Shown here piece by piece: positions 35,710-44,194 of a stretch of DNA of 49,128 bases. Made by a program: the position numbers and the translations under genes. A model generated the notes under the pieces. The model was not told where the DNA came from, did not search any database, and worked only from the letters and a program-made list of their open reading frames with translations. Source of the DNA: Luteitalea sp. (GTDB taxonomy: Bacteria; Acidobacteriota; Vicinamibacteria; Vicinamibacterales; Vicinamibacteraceae); NCBI GenBank assembly GCA_009377495.1, contig WHTZ01000045.1, positions 1-49,128 of the forward strand, written 5' to 3'. Within the stretch, counting starts at the first letter, position 1, and each line of letters begins with the position of its first letter.

Positions 35710-36923
35710 GCCTTCGACGCCACGCCAGACCACAACGACTCGTAGAGGCCGAGCGTATCCCGAAGCACCTGCGCCTCCGAGAATTCCATCTCCACGAGCG
35801 CACGCCCGGCCCGGCCCAGGCGCGCGCGCAACTCCGGTTCTTGGAGCAGGCGAGCGATGGCTTCCGCCGTCGCGTCGGCGTCATACGGGTGGACCAGCAG
35901 CCCGGTTTCTCCGTCGCGGCAGATCTCACGACAGCCGGCCACGTCGGTGGCCACCAGCGGGCACCCCGTCGCCGCCGCCTCCAGCAGGATTTTTGGCACG
36001 CCCTCACGGTACGTGGTGGGCAAGACGACGACCGTGGCACGGCGGAGGACGTCTGGCATATCCTCGCGCCGTCCCCACCACTCGACGACGCCCTCGTCTT
36101 CCCATGAACGAAGCTGGGAGACGGGAATCGCTGTGGGGTTGCCACCATCAGGCGCGCCGACGAGAACGAACCTCGCGGCCAGGCCCCTCGCGCGAACCAA
36201 GCGAGCGGCATCGACGAAGACTCTTACACCTTTGTCTCCTATCAGGCGCGAAGCCATGACGACTATTGGAGGAGAATTCCGAGAGCCGCCGGGACGAAAC
36301 CGCTCGACGTCCACGCCGGAGCCGCGAATGAGATGCGTCTGGCGACGCTCCACAACCCCGGTGGCGACCAGCTCATCGAGATCTTCGGGGTTTTGCAAGA
36401 GGGCCACCGCGCGCGATGCGCGAAATGCTCGGCGCAAGCCGAATCGGACCATCGAAGCTCGCAGAGACGCACCCAAACCGGGCCGACCCGAAAACACCGT
36501 TCCAAGGCCGGTCAGCGCATTGATCACGCGCGGGCACCCAACCGACGCCGCCGCCAGCGATCCGAACAAGACCGGCTTGAGCGTAATGTGATGCACGATG
36601 TCAGGCTTCGCCGCTCGGTACAAACGCCGGAGTTGGAACAGCAAGCGGATATCTGCACCCGGACTGAACGTGCCGCGTCCCACGACGAGGGGCACGAACC
36701 GCAGCCCCTCGGCCTCGATGCGAGAGGCAAGCCCTGCTTCGACGCCCGTTGCCACCGTGACGTCGTACCCTCGTTCCATCGCAGCCTTCGCCAAGACTAG
36801 CCGATGCGACCAGAAGAACCAGTCGACATTGACCACGATGAGGAGGCGCCGCCGCGTTCCGTGAGCGGCCGCGGCATCTGCCGTCGCGTGTTCCTCATCG
36901 GCGCTGGTTGCGGGTCTCCTCAC
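35706..36923 (-). CDS. Glycosyltransferase, GT4
   Basis: About 405 residues from a GTG at 36923, 11 nt after the methyltransferase stop. After a hydrophilic lead of 29 residues, LLIVVNVDWFFWSHRLVLA starts the GT-B fold; VHHITLKPVLFG, VVMASRLIGDKGV and TYREGVPKILLEAAATGCP (Glu pair) follow. The WFFxSHR and KPVLFG motifs recall the PglA/Cap1E subgroup, which adds hexosamines early in lipid-linked assembly. The open frame reaches 37295 but that part is antisense to the methyltransferase. Confidence 0.8.
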   Translation of the reverse strand: MRRPATSADEEHATADAAAAHGTRRRLLIVVNVDWFFWSHRLVLAKAAMERGYDVTVATGVEAGLASRIEAEGLRFVPLVVGRGTFSPGADIRLLFQLRRLYRAAKPDIVHHITLKPVLFGSLAAASVGCPRVINALTGLGTVFSGRPGLGASLRASMVRFGLRRAFRASRAVALLQNPEDLDELVATGVVERRQTHLIRGSGVDVERFRPGGSRNSPPIVVMASRLIGDKGVRVFVDAARLVRARGLAARFVLVGAPDGGNPTAIPVSQLRSWEDEGVVEWWGRREDMPDVLRRATVVVLPTTYREGVPKILLEAAATGCPLVATDVAGCREICRDGETGLLVHPYDADATAEAIARLLQEPELRARLGRAGRALVEMEFSEAQVLRDTLGLYESLWSGVASKA

Positions 36924-36934
36924 GTCAGTGCGCC

Positions 36935-37867
36935 TCAACCTCGTCCCGGCACGCCTGCCGAATAGCGCTCCTGGTTCTCCAGGAACAAGCTGATGCCGTT
37001 CGCGTACTTGAGCACGGCTGTGCTGAACCGCTGCCAGGGGGCCGCCGCTCGATGGTACCGCCACTTGGGAGGCCGGCCGAGGAGATCTCGCACCTTGCGT
37101 CCGTAGAAGTCGGGTGTGTATCGGAAAGACGCACGAAGGCCGTGCATCTTCGCTAGGTGCATAACCTCTCGAGTGCTCAGGTAATTCGTGAAGTGGTGCA
37201 TGTAGTCGGCGTGCCGCTCCGAAAAGTCGTCGAGGCTCACGTCGCGCTCGCGCCGGTGCTGTCGATAGTTGCCAAAGCCGAGCCGACTCAGCCACTTGAT
37301 GTACCAGCGCAGCAGATCGTGCTCCTTGACGCGGTGGACGTACGGAATGAAGAGGTGGCCCTCGTAGACATAGTGCTTCAACGGGAAGAGATGTGCAGAG
37401 AACGCTCCGGCACGCAGCACGCGCGCGAGCTGCCCGAAGAAGTGATGGTGATCGAAGACGTGCTCGAGCACCTGGTTCGACACGACCACGTCGAAGCTCT
37501 GGTCAGGGTAGGGCCACGGATCGCACTGCCGAATCGCCGAGATCCTCACCGTCCAATCCACACGTGGGTCGGCGGCCGACAACAACGCGGCTGACTCGCT
37601 GTGAAACCCGTGCCCCTCAGCGCCGCGGTCCGTAATGTCGAACCCGTACAGCTCGTAGTCGCGGTCGCGGTCTATCTGCTGGAGCGCACGAGCCATGTAC
37701 GCGAGCATGGCCCCACTGCCGCATCCGGCGTCGAGCACTCGCACCGTTGCGCCCAACCCGCGCATGGCCGCTTCCGTGGCAACCACCGTCGCCAAATGCT
37801 CGTGGGTCAGGCTCGATGCGCGCGGCACCGAGTGCCCCAGCGACCAGTCTCGACCGCCCGCATTCAT
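36935..37867 (-). CDS. SAM-dependent methyltransferase
   Basis: 310 residues. Class I motif I VLDAGCGSG at 44-52, YELYGFDITDRGA, SFDVVVSNQVLEHVFDHHHF and ARVLRAGAFSAHLFPL follow in order. The C-terminal half (about 190-310) is Arg- and Tyr-rich without membrane helices. Probably modifies the glycan or a sugar nucleotide. The start overlaps the asnB stop as ATGA (37864-37867), so it is translated from the asnB operon. Confidence 0.8.
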   Translation of the reverse strand: MNAGGRDWSLGHSVPRASSLTHEHLATVVATEAAMRGLGATVRVLDAGCGSGAMLAYMARALQQIDRDRDYELYGFDITDRGAEGHGFHSESAALLSAADPRVDWTVRISAIRQCDPWPYPDQSFDVVVSNQVLEHVFDHHHFFGQLARVLRAGAFSAHLFPLKHYVYEGHLFIPYVHRVKEHDLLRWYIKWLSRLGFGNYRQHRRERDVSLDDFSERHADYMHHFTNYLSTREVMHLAKMHGLRASFRYTPDFYGRKVRDLLGRPPKWRYHRAAAPWQRFSTAVLKYANGISLFLENQERYSAGVPGRG

Positions 37868-39819
37868 GGAGGTGTCGCGCCCGCGTCGAGCCATGCTTGA
37901 AACATCAAGATGACCCACAGGCGGCGCTCCTCGTTTCGCTGGCCGGAGAGATGCATCTGCCACACACGCCGCACCCCGGTCGGATCGAAGTAGCCCTCGC
38001 GACCGAGCCGCCGCTCATCCAGTAGCGCCTCCGCCCACTCGCGTAGCTCCTGCCGCAACCACGCGCCCACCGGGACGCCAAAGCCCATCTTGGGCCGGTC
38101 GATGAGGTCCGGTTGCACGTATCGCTGAAGAACTTGGCGAAGCAACCACTTGCTCTGGCCGCTCCGGATCTTGAAGCCGAGCGGCAGGCGCCACACCCAC
38201 TCGACCACCCGATGGTCGAGCAGCGGGGCCCTCGCCTCGAGACTTGTTCCCATGCTGGCACGGTCCACTTTGACCAGGATGTCGTCTGGCAGATAGGTGA
38301 CGAGATCGAGCCACATCATGCGCTCGATGAAGTTCGGGACGAGTTGCACCGCCTCCGCGCTCGCGAGAAGCCCATCGTCTTGTGGGGCCCCGAGCACCAC
38401 GGCGTCGGGGTGCTCCCATTGGGACACGAGTCGCAAATAAATCTGATCCGGACTGGCGCAATCGGCCACGCTTGCGAGCTTGTACATCTTCTCGGACGCG
38501 TGGCTCTGGCGGAGGTGCGTCGGCAGCCACGGTTCGATCGCGCCATACCACACGTCCCACTGCCTGGGACTCGCCCGGGTCACGAGGTCGGCAGCGGCAC
38601 GGCGTGACCACCGGGGCGCCCACCCGACGGCGCGCCAGACTCGCTGGGCCCACTGGTACCGTGTGTATCCGCCAAACAGCTCGTCACCGCCATCACCCGA
38701 GAGGGCGACCGTGACGTGCTGTCTGGCCAAGGCGGCAATGAGACACGTGGGCATCTGCGACGGGTCTGCGAACGGCTCGTCGTAGATGTGCGGGAGCCGC
38801 GGGATCACCTCCCTCACCTCTCGAGGCGATACGTAGAGCTCGGTGTGGTCGGTACCGAGATGGTTCGCCACCGCTTTCGCGTGCTCCGCCTCGTTGTAGC
38901 CCTCGACCGCAAACCCGACCGTGAATGTCTTCACGGGCCGACTGCTCTCCGCCTGCATCGCCGCGACCACCGTGGTCGAGTCGAGGCCGCCGGAGAGAAA
39001 GGCGCCAAGCGGGACATCGGCAATCATCCGCCGTCGGACGGCATCGCGAAGCAACGCGTCCAATTCGCCGACAGCGTCGCTGTCGGCGAGCTGCCGCCGC
39101 GCGTCACGGCCAGCCACGACGACCTGGCGTGCATCCCAATACCGCTCCACGTGCGCCTCGGCGCGCGGGGCGTCGAATCGCAGGCTGGCGCCGGGAGGCA
39201 CTTTGGAAATGCCCTGGTAGATGGATCGCGGCGTCGGCACGTACGCAAAGCGGAGATACGCCGCCAGCGCGGCTCGATCGACGCGCGCATCGAATGCCCG
39301 GTGAGCGCGCAGCGCCTTCAGCTCCGACGCGAACAGCAACACGCCACCGGCGTGCCCGTAGTACAGCGGCTTCTTACCCAGGCGATCCCTGACGAGATAC
39401 AGAGAGCGCTCACGGCGGTCCCAGAGCGCCGCAGCGAACATCCCCCACAGCCGCCCCCACAGTGAGTCGACGCCCCACACGCGTGCGCCTTCGAGCATCA
39501 CCTCGGTATCGGAGGTCCCACGGAACTGGACGCCCTCCGCTTCGAGCTCCGCGCGAAGGTCCCGAAAGTTGTAGATCTCACCATTGAAGACGATGACGTA
39601 GCGCCCGTCGCTGGAGACCATCGGCTGGTGTCCCGTCGGCGTCAAATCGAGAATGGCGAGACGTCGGAACCCGAGCGCGACGCCCCGAGTCTCGTCAACC
39701 CAGACACCATCGTCATCGGGACCGCGATGCGCGAGGGTGCGCGCCATGGCACACACCGTGCCCTCGAGTTGGTCGGCCGGAGCGTCGGCGGGCTGCCAGA
39801 AGCCTACGAGACCACACAT
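37864..39819 (-). CDS. asnB: Asparagine synthase, glutamine-hydrolysing
   Basis: 651 residues, full length. Class II glutaminase domain with Cys2 nucleophile (MCGLVGF), HRGPDDDG (31-38) and NGEIYN (79-84). The synthase domain has the PP-loop LSGGLDST (275-282) and SGDGGDELFGGYTRY. In polysaccharide loci such enzymes often amidate uronic acids rather than make free asparagine. That role fits the neighbours here but is inference. A TATACT-like -10 lies just upstream on this strand (TAATATACTGAAC, about 39830). It heads a tight series asnB, methyltransferase, GT4, GT4, wzz. Confidence 0.85.
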   Translation of the reverse strand: MCGLVGFWQPADAPADQLEGTVCAMARTLAHRGPDDDGVWVDETRGVALGFRRLAILDLTPTGHQPMVSSDGRYVIVFNGEIYNFRDLRAELEAEGVQFRGTSDTEVMLEGARVWGVDSLWGRLWGMFAAALWDRRERSLYLVRDRLGKKPLYYGHAGGVLLFASELKALRAHRAFDARVDRAALAAYLRFAYVPTPRSIYQGISKVPPGASLRFDAPRAEAHVERYWDARQVVVAGRDARRQLADSDAVGELDALLRDAVRRRMIADVPLGAFLSGGLDSTTVVAAMQAESSRPVKTFTVGFAVEGYNEAEHAKAVANHLGTDHTELYVSPREVREVIPRLPHIYDEPFADPSQMPTCLIAALARQHVTVALSGDGGDELFGGYTRYQWAQRVWRAVGWAPRWSRRAAADLVTRASPRQWDVWYGAIEPWLPTHLRQSHASEKMYKLASVADCASPDQIYLRLVSQWEHPDAVVLGAPQDDGLLASAEAVQLVPNFIERMMWLDLVTYLPDDILVKVDRASMGTSLEARAPLLDHRVVEWVWRLPLGFKIRSGQSKWLLRQVLQRYVQPDLIDRPKMGFGVPVGAWLRQELREWAEALLDERRLGREGYFDPTGVRRVWQMHLSGQRNEERRLWVILMFQAWLDAGATPP

Positions 39820-39876
39820 GGTCAGCCGTTCAGTATATTACGCAGAGTCTCCGGAGGCCTTCGAGGTACTGCCCCT

Positions 39877-40935
39877 GTGTCACGCGCACTCCGCTCTCGG
39901 CCGCAACCTCACTGCCCGCTCTGCGGAGAGCGCGGAGCTCCACTCTACGATGGGCTTCGGGACCGACTCTTGGGACGCCCCGAAGCGTGGTCCCTCGTTC
40001 GCTGCAGGGAGACGACCTGCGGGTTGTTGTGGCTCGATCCCCAACCGATCGAAGAGGAAATCGCCTTGGCCTATGCCGGCGCGTACCCGACGCACCTCGT
40101 CCATGATCCACCGCAAGGGCTCGTCCGTCGCCTCTACCTCGCCGTCGAGCGAGGGTACTTCGCCCACGCGTTCGGGTACGACAGCCCGACGGTCCGAGCA
40201 TGGCAGCGACTGACTGGGCGCGCGCTGGCGTGGCTTCCGTTACGGCGCGCGGGGTGTGACTTTCGCGTCATGCATCTCACCGCCCGGCCAGGCGGCCGCC
40301 TACTCGATGTGGGGTGCGGCAGTGGGGCTCACCTCATGTTGTTGCGGCAGCTCGGCTGGAGGGTCGAGGGCGTGGACTTCGATCCCTCGGCGGTGGCCGC
40401 GGCACGGGCGCGCGGGTTGGAGGTGCGATGCGGAACCATCGATGATCAGGGATACGCCGCCGGGGTGTTCGATGCCGTCGTCGCGAGCCACGTGCTCGAA
40501 CACCTTTTCGATCCCGTGCGCTTCATCCGGGAATGCTCACGAATTCTCGCACCAGGCGGACGACTCGTCCTGGTGACGCCGAACACGGCCAGCGCGTCTC
40601 ACAAACGCTTTGGTTCGAGCTGGTTTCCCCTGGAGCCGCCCCGGCACATTATGATGTTTCACTCCGGTCTGCTTCGTCGCCTGGTCGAGCAAACGGAGTT
40701 GACCGTCGAGCGGCTGACCACCAGCGTTCGCGGCGCCGGGCCGAACTGGATGCTAAGCCGCCGCATTCAGACAGACGGCGTCGCCGACCTGTATCGACCA
40801 CCGTCCCGTCCCGAACGGGTAGGAGTGTATCTATCCGCGCTAGCGGCGTGGGCGTTCTGCCTTGTGTCACGTGAATCTGGAGAAGAGCTCGTGCTCGTCG
40901 CGCGGAGGGGAAGCCCACCGCAGCGGGATGGGTAA
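39877..40935 (+). CDS. Zinc-ribbon SAM-dependent methyltransferase
   Basis: 352 residues from a GTG. Four-cysteine ribbon C13/C16 and C43/C48, then GLLWLDPQP; class I motif I LLDVGCGSG (142-150), SHVLEHLFDP, GGRLVLVTPN and EPPRHIMMFH. Same architecture as the protein at 22625. The open frame starts at 39628, but that part is antisense to asnB, so GTG 39877 is preferred, 57 nt from the divergent asnB. Its last 287 nt overlap the 3' end of the convergent membrane protein. Confidence 0.75.
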   Translation: MSRALRSRPQPHCPLCGERGAPLYDGLRDRLLGRPEAWSLVRCRETTCGLLWLDPQPIEEEIALAYAGAYPTHLVHDPPQGLVRRLYLAVERGYFAHAFGYDSPTVRAWQRLTGRALAWLPLRRAGCDFRVMHLTARPGGRLLDVGCGSGAHLMLLRQLGWRVEGVDFDPSAVAAARARGLEVRCGTIDDQGYAAGVFDAVVASHVLEHLFDPVRFIRECSRILAPGGRLVLVTPNTASASHKRFGSSWFPLEPPRHIMMFHSGLLRRLVEQTELTVERLTTSVRGAGPNWMLSRRIQTDGVADLYRPPSRPERVGVYLSALAAWAFCLVSRESGEELVLVARRGSPPQRDG

Positions 40936-42619
40936 CGCCGGGTGCGGGCTGCCGGGTGCTGGTGCTTCCTTCGGTGCAGAGCTTGTAGGCTCGGTCTCGT
41001 TCGGCGTCATAGGCCCAGACCTCGAGGTGGTCCACCTTCAGCGCACGCGGCACGCGCACCTGCCACCAACCTCCGTGAGCTGACGCCGTATCCTCGCTCC
41101 GCGGCGTCACAGCCAGGATGGGACGCGGTGGACGGTCGTGCGCCGTGGTGACGACGACGGCATCCGCTGCGCGCTGTTGCTTCGGGAGATACGCCCAGCC
41201 TTCCATCGAGATGGCGGCGGGGAGCGGCCGTGACCGTGTCACCGCGCCCGCCTCGCATCGTTCAGCAGCGAGCCACGTCACCCTCGACAGTGACTCACGA
41301 ACGATACCGGCGCGTTGCCAGTCGCCGACATTTCCGCGCACACGCTCCCAGCTTGGATACACCAGGTCGTTGCCTGGGTCCTCCGCGGCCGATACCTCCG
41401 CGAACACCAGGGCAGCTTTTGCTTGGAGCAGGCGAATCCGATACGACGTCGCGGCGGTCCAGATGCCTGGCAACGCCAAGCCGTACATCACGACGAAGCC
41501 TCCGGCAAGCGCCGACGCGCCCCAGCGCACGTTCGTCGCCGCCGGACGCCGTTGCTCTGTCCAGAGCCACACGAGCATGATGCAAGCGACTATGGCCCAT
41601 GACGAAAATGCGATGTAACGGGAGGCCAACATCCAGGGCGCGCCAAAGCCAATCCGACCGATGAGGATGAGCCATCCGGCACCAAGACCGTAGAGACCCA
41701 GAACTATCCATGGCGCCGAACGGTCCATTAGCTCCCGGTCGCGACGGTTTCGAAAGAACCAGGCTGCCATCGCCACCGAGAGCGCGCACAGTACAATCCC
41801 GCTCCATCGAGCGGTCACGATGCGCGCGTCAACGCCGACGGCAAACGAGCTACCGAGGTAGAGCAGGAATCCGTCCAGTGTCGCGAGGGGCGTACGAAGG
41901 GCGGCAAGCACGCTGGGGTGGTAGCTTGGCTTGACGTAATCGGCGAAGTATATCCAGAAGGTCGCCGCGCCCGCCGTCAGCCACAGTCCCCATGGCCAGT
42001 ACCTCCCAAGGTTATGGCGGCGCGATCGAGCCCAAGCCCAGGGCATCAGGAACCAACAAAGCAACCCCGTCACCACGCTGAAGCTCGCGATGATGGCGAG
42101 CAGTACCGAGCCGATCACGACCCATGCCGGCTTCAAGCGGGTCTCGGCGAGCCACAGCGCGACCAGCAGGCAGAAGCCGGGCACGTACATCATGAACTGC
42201 AGGCCCCAGAGGGTGTTCTCCCGTTGCGCGGGGCTGTAGAGCGCCAGAAACGCCAGCGTCAGCGGCACCACTGAGCGGAGCCCACTGCGCAGTGTCGTTT
42301 CACGTGCCAGTGCCAGGTAACCGACGCCGGACAGCAGCAGCAGCACCTGCGTCGCCGCCATGGCCGCTCGTGTGTCCCAGTTCGTGAGCGACGCGAGGGC
42401 CGTGTAGAACAGGCGGGGAGCCGCGGGCCGGTGCTCGTTGTGCTGAGCGAAGAGCGCAGGCAGGTCGAGCAGGCCGCTCTTCAGCCATGACCAGGTCGGA
42501 GGAACGATGTCCCATTCGTCGCCCAAGGGCACGTTTACCCAGAAGTGTGCGACGAACAGGGCGGATGCCAGCGCGACGAGACCCAATACGCCCCGACTGA
42601 TCCAGACTGACGACGACAT
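40649..42619 (-). CDS. Polytopic membrane protein with read-through-like C-terminus
   Basis: Open frame of 656 residues. About eleven helices occupy residues 1-395, with GDEWDIVPPTWSW and AQHNEHRPAAPRLFY in the first loop, as in the incomplete paralogue at 1-206. A soluble domain follows (about 400-560). The last 95 residues are Arg-rich, lack structure and are antisense to the methyltransferase 3' end, so the ancestral stop was probably lost or a frameshift has occurred near 40930. Likely GT-C-like; substrate unknown. Confidence 0.6.
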   Translation of the reverse strand: MSSSVWISRGVLGLVALASALFVAHFWVNVPLGDEWDIVPPTWSWLKSGLLDLPALFAQHNEHRPAAPRLFYTALASLTNWDTRAAMAATQVLLLLSGVGYLALARETTLRSGLRSVVPLTLAFLALYSPAQRENTLWGLQFMMYVPGFCLLVALWLAETRLKPAWVVIGSVLLAIIASFSVVTGLLCWFLMPWAWARSRRHNLGRYWPWGLWLTAGAATFWIYFADYVKPSYHPSVLAALRTPLATLDGFLLYLGSSFAVGVDARIVTARWSGIVLCALSVAMAAWFFRNRRDRELMDRSAPWIVLGLYGLGAGWLILIGRIGFGAPWMLASRYIAFSSWAIVACIMLVWLWTEQRRPAATNVRWGASALAGGFVVMYGLALPGIWTAATSYRIRLLQAKAALVFAEVSAAEDPGNDLVYPSWERVRGNVGDWQRAGIVRESLSRVTWLAAERCEAGAVTRSRPLPAAISMEGWAYLPKQQRAADAVVVTTAHDRPPRPILAVTPRSEDTASAHGGWWQVRVPRALKVDHLEVWAYDAERDRAYKLCTEGSTSTRQPAPGVTHPAAVGFPSARRARALLQIHVTQGRTPTPLARIDTLLPVRDGTVVDTGRRRRLSECGGLASSSARRRERWWSAARRSTPFARPGDEADRSETS

Positions 42620-42624
42620 CGCCG

Positions 42625-42723
42625 CTACTCCACCGTGGCGCGCCCCGGGTCGTCGATGATGCTGACGGTGGCACTATCCGGCGTACCGATGTTGTAGTAA
42701 TTGAAGTCCTGGGCTCGGCTCAT
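42625..42723 (-). pseudogene. Calx-beta domain relic
   Basis: Minus-strand codons just upstream of the membrane protein read AQDFNYYNIGTPDSATVSII, then DDPGRATVE and a stop at 42625. This matches the last strands of Calx-beta domains (ADYxxGSPSSATVTIADD). No start or upstream domain is seen, so it is probably the end of a lost secreted protein. The rest of the 251-nt gap (42620-42870) shows nothing else. Confidence 0.4.
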
Positions 42724-42870
42724 GAACATGGCAGTCGCCGTTGACAGTCGGTAGTGGATATTCTATCTCTCGTCGCCGGACGCATCGGCTGCGAAGCCCC
42801 CTGCGCCGGATTCGCTGCCTTGGCAAGTCAAGGCGGCCTCTTGGAACCACGTTCCCATGCAGACTGCCCC

Positions 42871-44133
42871 ATGACCCGACGCAATCCCTCCCGGCGCTCA
42901 TTCCTGAAGACATCAACCGCACTGGCGGGGACCCCCCTGCTGTCGCCTTTCTTGCCCGGGACGGAACCGGGCGAAGTCGCCGCGCCCCTCACCGCCTATG
43001 TCGGGACCTTCAGCTCTCCCCTTCGCGACACATTGCCGACCCAGGTGGATCTCCCTCCCGGGAATGGCCGCGGCATCCATCTCTTCCGGGTCGATCGCAC
43101 CACCGGGGCAATGACGTCGATCGGCATCGTCGAAATGGGCACGAGCCCGAGTTGCCTCGCCCTCAATGCCACCGGAACCCGCCTCTATTCCGCCAATGAG
43201 ACCGATCGGGTCGGCGACGACAAGCAGGGCACCGTCAGCGCCTTCGCCGTCAATCGGGCCGATGGAAGCCTCGAGCTTCTTGACACGGTGGGCTCCGGCG
43301 GCGCCGGCCCCACCTACGTCAGCGTGCATCCGGGCGGACGTCACCTGCTGGTGGCCAACTACTTTGGCGGTTCGGTGGCGGTGCTCCCGATCCTTCCCGA
43401 CGGCCGGCTGGGCGACGCTTCGGACGTCAAGGTCGATGCCGGCACCGTCGGCCCCACCCGGGCGACCCACGCCCCGCCGGGCAGCTTCGCCATCAGCGGT
43501 CACGATCGGACCCACGCCCACATGATCCAGGCCGATCCCTCCGGGCGCTTCGTGCTTCACGTGGACCTGGGCCTGGACAAGATCTTCATCTGGAGGTTCA
43601 ACGACCAGCACGGCGTGCTGGCCCCGAACGACCCACGCTCGGTCTCCCTTCCTCCCGGAGACGGACCCCGGCATTTCCATTTCCACCCCAATGGCCGCTG
43701 GTTCTATTCGATCCAGGAGGAAGGCAGCACGGTCGTGCTCTTCGACTACGACTCCGCGTCGGGACGCCTGTCGGCGCGGCAGACGATCTCCACCCTGCCG
43801 CCCGGCTTTGCCGGCACCAATTTCTGCTCCGAGATCCTGGTGTCCGCCGACGGGCGGTACGTCTACGCGGGCAACCGCCTGCACGACAGCATCGCGATCC
43901 TCTCCGTCGGCTCCGACGGCCGCCTGACGTTCGTTGGCGAAGAATGGACGCGCGGAGACTATCCTCGCAGCTTCGCCTTCGACCCGACGGGCCGGTTCCT
44001 CTACTGCTGCAACCAGCGCGCCGACGCCATGACCGTCTTCCGCGTGGATCGCGCGACCGGCGCCCTCTCTTTCACCGGCCACTACGCCCCCGTCGGCAAC
44101 CCTTCGGTCATCGTCTTCCTCGACCTCGCGTAG
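42871..44133 (+). CDS. Tat-exported lactonase-family beta-propeller protein
   Basis: 420 residues. A twin-arginine signal is clear: RRNPSRRSFLKTSTALAG. The mature part is a seven-bladed propeller of the lactonase family (PF10282, 6-phosphogluconolactonase-like), with blades containing GTSPSCLALNATGTRLYSAN, GPTYVSVHPGGRHLLVANY and GPRHFHFHPNGRWFYSIQEE. Cytoplasmic members hydrolyse 6-phosphogluconolactone; this exported one more likely acts on another lactone, or binds. ATG 42871 gives the Tat signal directly. It converges with the hydrolase ending at 44195. Confidence 0.8.
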   Translation: MTRRNPSRRSFLKTSTALAGTPLLSPFLPGTEPGEVAAPLTAYVGTFSSPLRDTLPTQVDLPPGNGRGIHLFRVDRTTGAMTSIGIVEMGTSPSCLALNATGTRLYSANETDRVGDDKQGTVSAFAVNRADGSLELLDTVGSGGAGPTYVSVHPGGRHLLVANYFGGSVAVLPILPDGRLGDASDVKVDAGTVGPTRATHAPPGSFAISGHDRTHAHMIQADPSGRFVLHVDLGLDKIFIWRFNDQHGVLAPNDPRSVSLPPGDGPRHFHFHPNGRWFYSIQEEGSTVVLFDYDSASGRLSARQTISTLPPGFAGTNFCSEILVSADGRYVYAGNRLHDSIAILSVGSDGRLTFVGEEWTRGDYPRSFAFDPTGRFLYCCNQRADAMTVFRVDRATGALSFTGHYAPVGNPSVIVFLDLA

Positions 44134-44194
44134 ACGGCTTTTCACGGCGGACTGAGTCTCCCCGGTACAGCGGTAAGGCACCGGCTTTACGTCG

